NCBI GenBank assembly: GCA_029379385.1
Contig: CM055608.1
Location: forward strand, 22,876,350-22,940,349
DNA from: Quillaja saponaria
Taxonomy: Eukaryota > Streptophyta > Magnoliopsida > Fabales > Quillajaceae
DNA: 64,000 nt
Direction of reading: 5' to 3'
Position 1 is the stretch's first letter, and every line of letters starts with the position of its first letter. A model generated the notes under the pieces. The model saw nothing but the letters and a program-made list of their open reading frames with translations, searched no databases and had not been told where the DNA came from. Made by a program: the position numbers and the translations under genes. Positions 44,022-57,349 of the stretch are shown here, piece after piece.

Positions 44022-47000
44022 TTGGTCGGATGATTATGTGATTTTTGCTTCCTCTTATCCAAGACAACATAAACAAGAAGTGCAACAGGGCTCATATATT
44101 TCAGAAGACAGGCTGACTACAAGTGATTTTTTACAACAGAAAAAGCTTGTGAGAGTTGGATTGTATATGGCGGCAAACCGCTTCCCCCTTTTCTCTGATC
44201 ATGAACTGGTTACCCGGGTTTACAATGAACTTTTTGAGTCAGATCCGACCTAATAGTCTTCCATAAAGAGTTTTAATGGTGCGGGGTGAAAAGTTTGTCC
44301 TTTTCATAGCATACGACCATGTCGAGCTATGTAGCTTTTTATTGTATGTTTTGTCTGCATTTTCTTGTTTTTGTCGCCCAGCAACCAGTATAGAGTAGTG
44401 GTTTACCGTAGGAAGCAGCGTTGGTGTACTTTTTTTAAAAGCGAGGCCTTGGATGCCTCTCTAGGTAAAGCTGAGGTGTCTTAGTCTGAAATGAACATGT
44501 GGCATTGATCACTTTATATACCATATCACCACAAGCTCTATTATTTCTCACAACTTTCTGGCAACTGGTTTCACTCAAACGTGGGTTTATTATTATTTTA
44601 TCTACATGGTGGACTAGACATAAAGTGTCAAGTGCCTCATGTCCCATTAAGAGTTGGGACACCCCAAGCCTCAGTTTGCATTTGAGGCACTGTAGGGACT
44701 GCCTATTTTATATATTTGGTTTATAGGTATATGCAAAGATTTACTCTTCTTTTTAGAACAAGTTAACTAAAACGGGTATTAGCAAAGAAAATTGATGTAA
44801 TTGTATGTACAAATATTGCACTTCGATATTTGATATTTTTCTTGTTGTGCAACATTTTCCTGATTATAATGTATATACAAGTACAACCCATAAATGAAAT
44901 TCAAAAGAAATAATTCAAATTTGATTTAAAAAGTTGGATTGTTGATGAATAATTTAAAATAATATATATTTTATTAAAAAATTATTAAGTTTTTATTTCT
45001 TTAACATATTGTCTTTATAATTTTAAATTCAAATAGTATAATATTCCACTCCTGAGCAAGGATTAGTAACATCAAAATCCTCACCAACAAAAACTATTGG
45101 ATTTGAATTTAGTCCAGTCATTCATATTGGTATATTTTTTTCTTTTGGATAAGATGAGAGAGGCAGAAGTCAGATCTGGAAAGCTGGAAAAATAGAAAAA
45201 ATGTGTAAGTCACGAGTCACGAGTCACGAGTCATAGTCATGAGTAAGTGCAAGTAACGGTAGCATGCCGATAATCATACGAGTCAGAAATATTATGATTA
45301 GTCTGAATTTGGCAATCAATGATTCTGGTGGACAACCAGGATATGTCCCACGCCGTCGTTACTGGGTTAGACTTTTCAACCACAGTGTGGTGCCACGTGA
45401 AAGATGCAAATCCGATTGATAAAAAAAATTATTTAAATTTAAAAATCGTGCAATAAAAAATTACATCACATTAAAAATTATAAAATTGCAAGGGAAGAAA
45501 TTATAACTTTTTTTTTAACATAAATTATGTAGAAATATAATAATAAAACTGTTTTTTGATTTTTAAAGTAAAAAAATGAAGCCAGTGGTACACATATGTT
45601 CATCTCCATAAACTGCAAAGGAATAAGGAACATGAATCTCAATCTATGAATTGTGATTTTGTCACCACGAATTAACAAAGTCTAGAACTCGATCTAATGA
45701 AGTTATTATGTGACCAAATCATTACACGTGTCACTTTATTTTGATTTTTTATTCCCAATCTCTCAATTGTTAATTAAATATTATTTTATGGTACAATCAA
45801 CTTTATACTAACCCATTTATAGATAGTTGGAGGATATATAATAAAAAATAAATAAAAGCCGAATCTCATGTGTTTTTAGCAATAAATAAATAAATGTGTT
45901 AGTGATGTGATTTCCACTAATTAATTGACTACGTCAATATCATCAAGTCAGGTTAGTGTGAGAAAAAGTCTAGATATTTTTTTGGTTATACAAATTATTA
46001 ATTTAAATAGACTACTTTGGTCTCAAAGATCCTGGAATTATTGATTTTCTTATTTAATGTTCAATTTTATTAAATTAATTCTTAGAAGATTTTAAAATTA
46101 TCAATTTCATTCTTTTATGTTCAACTTATCCATTAAACTCATGAAAAAAATTTATATTATTAATTTTACTTCACAATGTTCAAGTTATTAATCAAATTTT
46201 GTATACCAAAAAAAAAAATTAATCAAATTTTTAAAAGATTCAAGATTATTAATTTGGTCTATATTTTGTAATATTAAAGCAAACGCATAACTATTTGTAA
46301 TATTAAATGTGCATGTTGCATTTAGAAAATAATGTTATAAAAATTTTCAAGGTAAATAAAAATATTTTCATTAACTTCATCCTAAATTTTTATTGTTTTC
46401 CTTGAGTTTAACATCATAGTATTTTTTTTCAAATAAAAATTTTGAAATAACATAAAATATAATATTTCTATCACGTGTGCTGAGTTGAAAATATAAAATT
46501 ATATTTATTATATATTTTATCCATAAAAAATATTTTTTTTATCAATTGTATTATTATATATTTTATCAATTTAATCCTAACATTTTTAGCAATCACACTT
46601 TCTCACTCTTCCCTTCAATATAAAGATTTTTAAAATATTAGCAACATGGTCAAGATTTTTGTTACTCATTCATAATTCATTAAGACAATGAAAACTAGAT
46701 CAATTTAGTCAATTTTTTAAAATGTCACAAAGCCTAATAGTATGACTCTTAATAATTAGAGGATAACAAATTAAAAGTGAGAGCAATAATACATGTAACA
46801 TGAGAACAATGAGAGAAAAATGGAAGATAATTTTTTTTTCCCAACTCAGCACATATGCGACAAAAATATTATATTTTGTATCACATCAAAAAATTTCATC
46901 CAAAATACCAATGTTTGTTAAAATTTAAGAACAAAATTGACCTAAGAAAATTTTTGAAGTCGAAAATATTATCAAGTGCGATACTTTGGAGATACTTTGG

Positions 47001-47399
47001 AGAAGTTAATATATTTGGTGATTCGAAATTCATATCCTTAACTTATTGTATAATCCTTAATTAAAACACTAAAATAAAAATATTAACTCAAAAAACATCA
47101 ATGAATTTGGAAACTAAGAATTTGAAATTCATTTAATACATAATGAGTTTTTTTTTTTTTTTCAAGATTAACATTACAATTTGGCATTGTTGTTTTCTTT
47201 AACACGCCATAGGTATATAATTATTAATTTTAATTAGTTAAATAAATAGAGGGACAAAATTGACAAAATTTTAAAAAAATATTATTTAATAAATTGATTT
47301 TTTTCAGAAATTTAATTGGTATGATTAATAATTCAAAGTAATAAAATAGTTTAGTATATTAATTCTGAAATGATTTAATCTTAACTTTCTAAAACAATG
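44022..47399. other. 3' UTR of membrin and AT-rich intergenic DNA
   Basis: The first few hundred bases are the membrin 3' flank. A 7-bp tandem repeat (GTCACGA, about three and a half copies) is at 45209-45233. Diverged direct repeats of the type ATTAATTTnATTCTnnnATGTTCAA occur at 46000-46270, probably remnants of small transposons. No gene, RNA or larger structure is seen. Confidence 0.5.
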
Positions 47400-48155
47400 G
47401 CTTGTGTTCCTTAATATGAAAAGTCGATACTTTCATGTACTATCTTCTTCTTTCCTCCAACGCTGACACATGTAGAAACCAGCAGGCTGCAGCTCATAAT
47501 AATAATATCTCAGAAAAACCGTCAAACCAAAGTGGCATTTTGGTAAAATTGCATTATATATCTTATCACCGCCTTAACCTACAAAACAGGGGTCGGTTTA
47601 ACCGCCAGTTTCAAAATAATCTATGGGGGCGGAGCTGTAAGCAAAAAAAATACTGCTTTTACTTTTCTTCTTTGCTTTCTTTGAACTTCCCACAACATTT
47701 TTCCAAACAAAGCACTATCCAAATTCCAACCAAATGGTAGCCCCTGGTTTTCTTCATTTCTCTAATTCTCTCTCTTAATAAATATCTACACCCTCTATTT
47801 ATCACCAAACAAAAAAATCTTACCCTTTAAGACCTGTTCTAAATTGGTACCTCAAGATCTTATTCCCCTCTTTAGTCAACACATTACCATTTGCATTGTA
47901 AATCTTGAAGAAAATTGTACCTTTTTGGGCTTTTGTTGATTTCTGTCTTCTGGGTATTTGTATTTATGCAGTGAAAGTATTGTTTTCAATCCAAAAATTG
48001 AAGAAGATTGAGTTCAATTGGCACCCAAGAAAAAGAATAATAATATGCTTCCAAGACAATGACTATCTAGTCGTTTTGTCTATGAAAGTTAGGATTTTGC
48101 AGTCGGATAAAGTTTGAGGAATTGGTTAAGAGAAATTGCTGGTTGTGTCTTGAAC
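47400..48155 (+). promoter_or_regulatory. Promoter and 5' UTR of the cysteine oxidase gene
   Basis: A possible TATA region (AATAAATATC) lies near 47780, followed by a leader of a few hundred bases. AAACCAGCAGGC at 47476-47487 resembles, with one mismatch in the core, the hypoxia-responsive promoter element as I recall it. This suggests, without proof, control by group VII ERF factors, which are themselves PCO substrates. Confidence 0.4.
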
Positions 48156-50415
48156 ATGGGAATGGAGGCAGGCTTGGTGGAGCAAGGGAGAGAAAAAGTG
48201 GGTTTTGCTAACAAGGTTGGTTATGTACACAAAATTATTAAGAAGAAGAAAAGCAGTAGGAGGATTAAGCGGACACTGCCGCTGGTTCCAAAGGCACTGC
48301 AGGAGCTTTTCGTTTCATGCCGAGACATATTCAAGGGTCCAAGCACAGTCCCTTTACCTCAGGATGTCAAAGAACTGTGCCACATTATTGGTATAATTTT
48401 TCTCTCTAGAATTGCTTTGATTTTAAATGGGAATGATATTAAATTGGTTACTTTTGTTCTTTAGTATTGTTGTATTGTCGTTTTACATGTTTTGGTTGTT
48501 GGGTGATGAGTAATAGAGTACCAGTAGTGGTTTTCGAATTAGATTTGGGAATGCTTTTTCTATGAAACTGTTTCATTTGTTACTTGGGAAAAATCAGAAT
48601 CACAATGTTTATGCATCAGAGAAAAGTTAAACTTTGCTTTATTCATTTTAGATCCTGAAGGGGGTTGGGTAGAACTAGGCAAAAGGCCTATGATTGATCA
48701 TTTGTATTTAGTTGTTGTTAACAAAAGCAAAAATGAGACAGTGGCCTGACGATGGCCCAGCGGCACCAGCACTTCAGCTATCCAGAGGTCGGAGGGTCGA
48801 CAATTCTGGAAGCCATGATTGTATTATTGTAGTATACTCAGAATAATAGGGAGGATATATAAATATTCTACTTTGAGTAGATTAAAGAGAATGTCTAGCA
48901 TTGCTTTGTGAGGATTCCATTTTACCATAGCATATAGATCCATCAACATCTCAATTGTATGTATAGGTGTCTTGCTACATTGCTACAAAATAATGAATAA
49001 ATAATACAGGAAGTTTCTTAATCATTCTTCTCGTACAAGAAACAACCACAGTGAACTGTTAGCACAGCGGAGTGGAGTCGAGATTTTTGCACTAAATATA
49101 GCTAGCTTCAGTTTTATAATTAATGGTTCATACCAAAAATGCTCTTTTCTTATAAGAGATTTTTGTAATGCTTTAGATAATATGAAGCCAGAAGATGTTG
49201 GACTAAGTCGAGATCTGCAGTTCTTCAAGCCAGGAAATACTATCAAAGGAAACCCAAGGGTCACATACACAACCATATACACATGTGATAATTTTTCGGT
49301 AAGCTCAAAAATTCTTGGTACTTGTTTTCTCTAGTAAAAATGATGCTTAAATTAATCTCAGCTGTTTAGATTGTTGATCTATTTTAGTTTATTGTTTCTT
49401 TTTCTTCCCTGCAGTTTTGCCTCTTTTTCCTTCCAGCAACAGGTGTCATACCTCTCCACAACCATCCAGGAATGACTGTTTTCAGTAAGCTTCTGCTGGG
49501 GACAATGCACATAAAATCTTATGATTGGGTTGATCATGATACTGACAACTTGGATAATTCAGTACCACCCTCTCGATGTGAGTATCGATCGACCTCTCCA
49601 TCCATAGCTAGAGTAATTCTTAGGTGTACGCGATCTTATAAGATCTAGCTTTTAGGTGCTGTGAAGTCAACATCATTACTCTGATAAACCATCCATACCT
49701 AAAAATGTTTGTGCTCTAGCAAATGAACTTTGCATGGGGGACTACTGGGAATTTTTTATTGATGGAATGTGAAACTATTTTGTGCAGTGAGATTGGCAAA
49801 ACTAAAAGCTGATGATATCTTCACAGCACCTTGTAACACATCGGTATTGTATCCAACAACTGGAGGCAACATCCATGCTTTCACCGCGGTTACCCCATGT
49901 GCAGTACTTGACGTGTTTGGGCCTCCTTATTCGAAGGAAGATGGCCGGGACTGCTCATACTACAAAGATCATCCCTACACTGCTTTCAAAAGTGAGTAAA
50001 CTGCACGAGGCTGTAGTTTTACTCGTTTTCTGAAACATACGTTTGTTATCATTATTTCCATTATAAATTAACTGCTAAACTATCATCTTTGCATGGTTTT
50101 GAATTTATGTTTACGGACGACGTAATTTATCATGATATCAAGAGTCTGATCTCGCTTTTGTAGTTGTCAAAGAAAATACATAGAAATTAGTTTAAGTACA
50201 TGAGACTTCAATGAGGGTAATGGCTTCTATTGTATCTTGGAGCAGCATGAATTTGCATATGTAATTTTGATCAATTTTGTTATGCAGATGGAGATATTCT
50301 AGCAGCTGAAGAGGAAAAAGAGCAATATGGATGGTTGGAAGAAATCGAGATGCCAGAAAACTCTAAAATGGATGGAATTGAGTATATGGGACCTCAAATT
50401 ATTGATACTTGTTAG
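48156..50415 (+). CDS. PCO: Plant cysteine oxidase (N-terminal Cys dioxygenase)
   Basis: Five exons join in frame: 48156-48390, 49177-49298, 49415-49577, 49788-49991 and 50288-50415, giving 283 residues. The enzyme oxidises the N-terminal cysteine of group VII ERF transcription factors and other Cys-starting proteins, marking them for the N-degron pathway, and so senses oxygen. The cupin core has [20 protein letters not shown] with the iron ligands His134 and His136, and GGNIHAF with the third ligand His203. HIKSYDW and [11 protein letters not shown] are further family marks, and the C-terminal YMGP matches the family end. The N-terminus is basic ([13 protein letters not shown]). The start chosen is the first ATG in frame. 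The gene appears intact. Its subtype (PCO1/2 or PCO3-like) is unclear from the sequence alone. Intron 1 carries a repeat copy (48690-49060). Confidence 0.95.
48690..49060 (+). repeat. Dispersed repeat, copy 1 (in PCO intron 1), SINE-like
   Basis: Shares a series of blocks in the same order and orientation with 59550-59935: GATCAnnTGTATTTAGT with an ACAAnAnCAAAAAT tract, later TAGATCCnTCnACATCTCAA and TTGTATnTATAG, then ACAAGAAnAAAC. The copy contains GTTAGCACAGCGG near 49058, like box A of a tRNA promoter, and TGGCCCAGCGGCA and GGGTCGACAATTC at 48750-48806, like boxes A and B. A tRNA-derived SINE family is likely but not proven. Confidence 0.5.
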
Positions 50416-53400
50416 CTTTAATGTAAACTGCTCTACGTGTACTCATCCCACAGGCACGTATAGGGATACGGATATGCTTTTGCGTTCACAAATCCTTTGT
50501 ATCTAGCTAAAGCTGTAATGTTTCTTTCTGCTGAATTTGCAAGTTGACTACACCAGCTACGCATATAATTCATTTATTTACCTTTTCCTCCTCTTCCTTT
50601 ATACAACAAGCTAAGATTATTGAGCAAACAACTACATGTGAAATGAAATGTAAAATGTATTTTCTCATATATATGTCTTCATGCAAGGACAATATAGCAC
50701 TTTGGGGCTTGAATTAAATATAAGACTAGTTGTCAACGAAGAGTTTGAAACTTAAAATAATTCACTTTTGAAAAGGAAAGACAAAAGCAAAACGACATAG
50801 TATGAATATGATTGATTGATAGACGATAATTAAGGTTACCAAAATTCTCACCTCTCATTATGACTAATTGATAAAACCCTCATCAATTCCATGGTGGGTT
50901 CCTGCTCTTGTTGCTTGATTGTGTCACTTCATTTGGGTGTGTCCTGTGGGCTGCGGGTCATGGTCAGCTACCAATTCCCAAACCTTATTGGCAGTAAAGT
51001 ATGCTTTTCCCATTCATTTAGGTTGCTGTGGGCCTGTTGACACAGTTTTCTTGGCCTATCACAGTTTCAGCTATCAAATAAATTATAAAAAATAAAGAAA
51101 TATTAGTTTTTTTTTCATCAAATATAACTTTGAAATATTTTCCGTTGGTATGAGGATCTAGTGGGCTTAATTAACATGTTTGAACTATCAAAATGTTACA
51201 GTTGGATTTGTAAAACAATGGGCCTTTTGAAAAGTTCATTGCTTGGTATGAGAATGTAAGTTATAAGAGAAATCTATATAAAAATAATTATGTTGTTTTG
51301 GGTTATAAATACAAAATAATAAAATTTAATTCAATTTAATATTTTTACAATTTTATCTTTTTCATTACCATTGTCCGCATGGCCTTTGTGCAAATCTGAG
51401 AGTAGGTTTTTGTCAATGGTTCAGGTGTTTATGACAGATAGAGAGAAAGAAACATTTGATGGTCAATGGTCAATTTTAGCAGATTGGCAGTGGGCAAAGA
51501 CCGTGGCAGCATTTACAAAGTCATAATATGGTTGTCCAAAAGTGTTATAACGATACAATTGAATAATTGAATTTTTTAACAAATCAGGCTAATTTTAATA
51601 AGAATTCAAAAATTATAAAAATTTATACAAATATGATTAGAATGAAATGAATTTATTGTATTATAAATTCTAAACACAAGAATTTAATTAAAAATTATTT
51701 AAATTTTTTAAATATTTTGATTCTAAACACACCCTTAAAGAATGAAATTGCAAAAGAAGTAAATTCTAGTAACCAAAACAAAATCCCAGAAAAGAACATG
51801 CTGCACCAGCTAAAGCAAGTAACAAAAATATATTTCGTTATTTAAGAAATTTCTTTTAATTTTAAATATCTATTGATTTGCAGTCATAAATACAGAACAT
51901 AAAGATGAAATCCTTATGTATTTGTGAAGATTCATAATTTGTATAAAATGTATAATTAAATAAAAGCATGAATAAATTACAAATCACTTTCGATAGGTGT
52001 TATATAAACGCTTCCACAAATTTTTTGAAATTGTAAACTGTCATTATAACAGTTTTTAATATTTAAATGATATGTTTTTATTTTGATCGATATAGAATAT
52101 CAATAAGATACTCAATTTTTAATTGCAGATCTACTTGTCAATGATAAAATTAACATTTTGAAGTATAATCCGTCAACTTGAAAACAAAAATATATGGAAT
52201 ATATGCGTTATAAAAGATTAAAACTATATAATATGTAATAACTATTTGATTTGTAATGTATATAATTATTGTTTGAAAAAACAAATGTTTATTTCTTTCA
52301 AACTTATGAAGTATACTATATTTTATATATAATTTAACTTCTATAATTTTTTGTCCATAGTGAAATATAAATATGTAAAAAACATTTTGACTAAATTTTA
52401 ATTAGAGATAACATAAAATAATTATTATATATCTATGCTATTATAAAAACTATAAGACCCTTGTGGTCTCCTGCTATATAATATACACATATTTAAATTA
52501 TTTAAAATATAAATTCAATTAACAAAATTCATCTAATCACTTACTAACTACTAAACAATAATCTCTCCATATCTTCCTACTCTTTCCCACCCTCTCACTC
52601 TCCTATTCTCTCTCATCATTTTTTGAGATAAAATATACACATAACATGTATGCAGGGCACTAAATAATTTTTTAACGGGAATTGTAAAGGTACATATTAA
52701 ATTGTAATAACTATGATTTTTTTCAAATTTGAAATTCTTCAAAAATAACCATTTATGTATTATATATCATCAAAATCATGATTAATTACCATAATAAATG
52801 CTATAAATTTTTTATTTATATACAAATTAACAATTGTACAAAAAAAAATATATTATTATATAGACTAAAAAATTTAATAAATAAATTATAAATATACTAA
52901 AAGACAAAAACAAAAAAAACTCCACCTAATTATTTTTATCACATAGATAGTGCAAATAGCACTATAAAAAAAACAAACCAATAAAGAAACCATTCCCCTT
53001 TAGTTTATGTTATCTAGATACATTCCCAACATGTCAAAATCTCATTAATTATTAGTTGTAGATGCACGAGTTTTACACTCGAAATGCGTAAAAGTAGTAG
53101 AATTACAAAGAGGGTACGCGGCAAAATAATAGCCCGTCAAAAAAATTAAAGTTTTGTATTATGTTTTCTTAAAAAAAAAAATTCTGTTATTTAATGCTAA
53201 CACTTGCATGGAAGCCGGTTGAGAAACCTTTAACTTGTTTTAATGAAGGTATTAACTTTTATGAATTTGGAAAACATGCCCCAATTTAATAAAACGAAAA
53301 ATTGCAAAACTATCCATTTATTTATTATTTGGTCCAAATGTGGTAGATGGGTCTACTGACAGTTTTATGTGAAAATGTTTAGAGATTGAGGCCCATTTAA

Positions 53401-53639
53401 TAATAAATATTGGGGTTTCATTAATGTGTCGGAATGCTTAGAATATGCCATACGCTTCTGGGAGCTACTTTAATTGTATTGTGTACACTTACACCATAAA
53501 CTATTTGAAAGGATGTGAAGCAAGGCCTATACGTGGTGTACCAGATCCTTAACCCAACACTGAACCAAGAAGTGGAGGTTCAACTTCAAGAATAATAAAA
53601 TTATTATTTTATGAGGTGGAAAAATACGTTTGTCCAGAG
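50416..53639. other. 3' UTR of PCO and AT-rich intergenic DNA
   Basis: Several hundred bases of 3' flank, then very AT-rich sequence (especially 51080-53160) with poly(A) and poly(T) runs. No gene, RNA or transposon ends recognised. Confidence 0.5.
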
Positions 53640-56470
53640 TTAAGAGCTGCACTGAATTATTGCAAAAATACGTTTCATTTATTTTAACAACTGTTACATT
53701 TGAAGAGCTGAAAACTTTAATAAATATTTGTATTAAACGAACAGTTTCAGAGAGCTGATCTTCAAGAGCTGAACTGAATTAGTATAAAAACTCAACGTTT
53801 CATTTATCTCAAAAACTGTTATATTTAAATAGCTGAAAACTTCAATGGCTGTTTGTATCAAACGAATTATTTCTTTAATCTAACAGTTGTACTATTTATC
53901 ATCACCATGCAAATCATGCTCTTACTTTTAGTTTTATGCATGCTTTAAAAACATGAAATTCAGAAGTTTAAGCTGACTGCCTAATATTGCTTGAAAAATA
54001 TTGCTTTGTAATTATCAATTTATAAAATTTTGGCAAAATAACAATCAAAATATAAGTTTTGTAAAATAATATAACTTAACAAAAACAAAACAAAATTGTT
54101 TAGGCCCAATTCTGCTAACTTAAATTTTTTTTTTTCTGCGGCCCAAAAATCTATATTATAATTGTATCCTACAGGGCCTAAGTCCAAATAATTACCATTT
54201 ACTCCCACCTCTACGAAAACAAAACTCTGCCTCAATTCACCTCCCCTTCGAACTCTCTTCTTCCCCTTTGGAGCTTTGCGACAAGTTTAATCAAAAGTTT
54301 TGAACTTTACCTTGACCCATTATTGGTTTGTAATTGTGTAACACCTTAAATCTCAAACAAGGGCAATTTTGCAAAATGAAAATTTCATAATATAGCAGAA
54401 GTTGAATTATTGAATATGTCCATTTGGTTAGGAGTTAAACTAAAAAATTTCCTTTGCTTCATTGATTCAGATTGCTTCAATTTAGAAAAAAAATCATCTA
54501 CTTGTTTAATAAAATACAGCTGAATGCTCAACAGTATTATTTATCATCACTATGTAAATCATGCCCTTACTTCTAGTTTTATGCATATTTTAGAAACATG
54601 AAATTCAGAAGTTTAACACAAGAAAACACAAGGCATCTAGTTTCGTAATGAATGAGCTGATATGTGTAATTTTTTAAAACATTTATCAAAATTTTGGTTT
54701 CACACTTTTATTTTTCTTTCTTCTTAATCACATTCATTTTGGTGTGATGGAGAAGAAAATAATGAAGGATCATAAGAGGTTTGTTGTGGAGAGGTAAGAG
54801 GAAATGAGAAGGAGAGAGGAGAGAGGAGATAGGAGAGAGGAGAGAGGAGATAGGAGATAGGAGAGAGGAGAGAGGAGAGAGGAGAGAGGAGAGAGGCGAT
54901 AGGAGATAGGAGATAGGAGATAGGAGATAGGAGATAGGAGATATGGATGAGAGCAGAGATAGGAAGATTAGTTGTTCTTTGGTGGAGGGCATATGAGCAA
55001 TTATAAAAACATCAATGCCAACGGGTAGCTAAGACATCAAAATTTAAAGTTCTTTATGGCACATTTCCTCAATTTTCAATTTACACGTGTCACTCACTGA
55101 AAGTGTCATGTCATTGATCTACTATGCCTTAAACTTTTCTTGTGCATAGAATGAGCTTCCAATTAAAAATAGTACAAGTTCACAATCATTCACGGTGAAT
55201 GATGAAATAGTATTTTTTCACCAAAGTACCTAATTTCAATATTTGTAGGCTATTTTTTTATGCCATGAACCCTTTTTGTGTACTCATAACTCGTCATTCT
55301 CTTACAATGTCCCTACAACGTTCAACCAGAAATCTTAGATCTCAGTTACTACACTCAAAATGGCCCATCAAACTTCAAGGTAGAGTGATCGAAATTGATG
55401 GTCAACTATGCTAACGGATTATGGGTGATCCTTACATTGTTCTGGAAAAATATACAAGAAACTGATGATGCATGGAAAAAGGTACACCCTAAATATTTGG
55501 TTGAAAGTTATCTAGATATGGATAGTCCAAATCTTGATTATAGTTTACAACTAATCACTCCCACTCTGATCTAGAATAGGATCCTCTTTGACTTGGAGAG
55601 AATCCAAATCCCAATGTGAAAAAATTGAACTTCTCGAGATTTTTTGGAGAAATATTGTAATTAACACAAGTCATATTTCATTGAACTGCTCGAGGTTATA
55701 AGAAGGAAGGCTTGTAATTAATGCAAGTCAGAATTTCTCCTTTTCTTGGTTACTAGTCTTGTTAAGCAAATTTGTGACCAAACAAATCCCACTTGATTTT
55801 GTTGTAACAAAATCCTACCCTATAGTGTTATCCTAACCAGGGTTCAGCGCTTTAAGAAATGCGTCGGTCGAATGAGCCCTTCAATATAATGAATCAACTG
55901 ATTGACGCATTAAGGAAACATGACATTTAGTAGTTTCAGCAGATTGAAATCAACAGCTAAATGGCAAATAAAGATCCACAGATGAACTTATTTCCAGAAC
56001 GCAGCATTTGATTAGCAACTGTCAAGAGTTGACATCTGAAGAGCTGAAGATTTCAATAGATGTTTGTGTCAAACACACCGTTTCATTAAACAAATAGCTG
56101 CTTCTTAAGAATTGAGAGATGATCTTTAAAAGCTGCATTGGATTATGCCCAAAACGCAAAGTTTCATTTATTACAAGTGATGAAGATTTTAACTGTTGTC
56201 TGTGTCAAAGACTCTAATTCATTAAAGAAACAATTGTCTATGTCAAAGACTCAGTTTCATTTAAAAAAAACTGCTCCTTAAAAACCGATAGCTGATCTTC
56301 AAGAGTTGCCATGGATTATATGAGTGTTGAATTACAAGAGCTGAATATTTCAACAGTTGTCTGTGACAAACACCCCATTGAGAGCTGAAGTCTCAAGAAC
56401 TAAAGTTTAAGCAGTTGATCCTTTTGAACTACTCTAGCATATATTCTTCAAAACTGTTGTTGCAGAGCAG
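53640..56470. repeat. Diverged repeats with AGAGCTGA / CAAACGnnnnTTTCATT motifs
   Basis: Two neighbouring units of about 122 bp start at 53645 and 53767 (GAGCTGnACTGAATTAnTnnA, then GTTTCATTTATnTnAA, ACTGTTAnATTTnAA, GCTGAAAACTT). Similar pieces recur at 56030-56400. A separate duplication pairs 53885-53975 with 54525-54620 (ATCATCACnATGnAAATCAT and ATGAAATTCAGAAGTTTAA). No gene. It looks like fragments of one non-autonomous transposon family. Confidence 0.55.
54797..54945. repeat. Purine-only minisatellite (GAGAGGAGATAG type)
   Basis: About 150 bp made of GAGAGGA and GATAGGA units in changing order, almost without pyrimidines other than T on this strand. The minus-strand frame 54992-54708 is its translation (Ser-Pro-Leu repeats) and not a gene. 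Confidence 0.85.
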
Positions 56471-56799
56471 TTAGTCTCAGTGGCAAAGTCAAAATTTTTT
56501 TTTTCAGTGTGGTCAAAAAAATTTCATACTAACTAAACTATCTTTTTCTTTTTTAAGAAAATATGCCCCTCGTTTTTTATTTTTCCAATCATTATGATTG
56601 TAGTCTTTTGCATGTTTGATTCTTGCTCAATCATTCAATAGTATTCTTGGATGAAATCTAAAGTTTTGTAGTTTTAGAACCAAATGAAGAATATTTAGAG
56701 TCTAAATATGATCTATTTTGAACATTTGATTTGAGATGATGGCTAGTCCCATGAAATATTTACATAAGATTCCACAAAAGAGAGTATTTTTAATGAAGT

Positions 56800-57330
56800 A
56801 CTTAGTGATTAATTTGATGACTAATTCAATTTTTTTTTTTTTAAATCATTATTCTCAATTTTTCTAATTGAGTACGATGACTATACACACATCACTAATA
56901 ATGCATATGTGATCTATCTCTAGTGATAATTAGATGCTTAGTTTAAATTTCGTTTTCAAAATAAATATTAATCATAATATTTTTCTAATTGATCAAGATG
57001 ATTGTTCTAATATTATAGTAATGCATAAATGACATATCATTAATGATCTGGTGATTAATTAAATATTTAATTCAAATTTATTTTGTAAATTAAAATTATT
57101 AATCTTAAATTTTTTCAAGTAGCACAATGGTGGTTCACAGATCATTAGTAGTGCACGTATGATTTATCACTAATGATCTAATGATTAATTATCGTCTCGA
57201 TTCTTATTTTCTTTTTAATTAAAATCATTTATAATAATTTATAGCAATTGAGCATAATGATTAATGATCAATCTAGTGATTAATTAGATATATAATTTTT
57301 TTTTTTAAATTAAAATTATTAACCCTCATT
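56800..57330. repeat. Degenerate tandem repeat, period about 115-130 bp
   Basis: The block nGTGATTAATTnnATnnnTnATT recurs near 56806, 56921, 57048, 57179 and 57273, each time preceded by a segment with AnTAATGCATATGTGAT-like sequence. Units are AT-rich and differ a lot. No coding potential. Confidence 0.6.
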
Positions 57331-57349
57331 CTTTTGATAGAATACTAAG

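Noticed and set aside
54708..54992. Ser-Pro-Leu repeat protein on the minus strand
   Set aside because: Translation of a purine minisatellite; no start context and no family.
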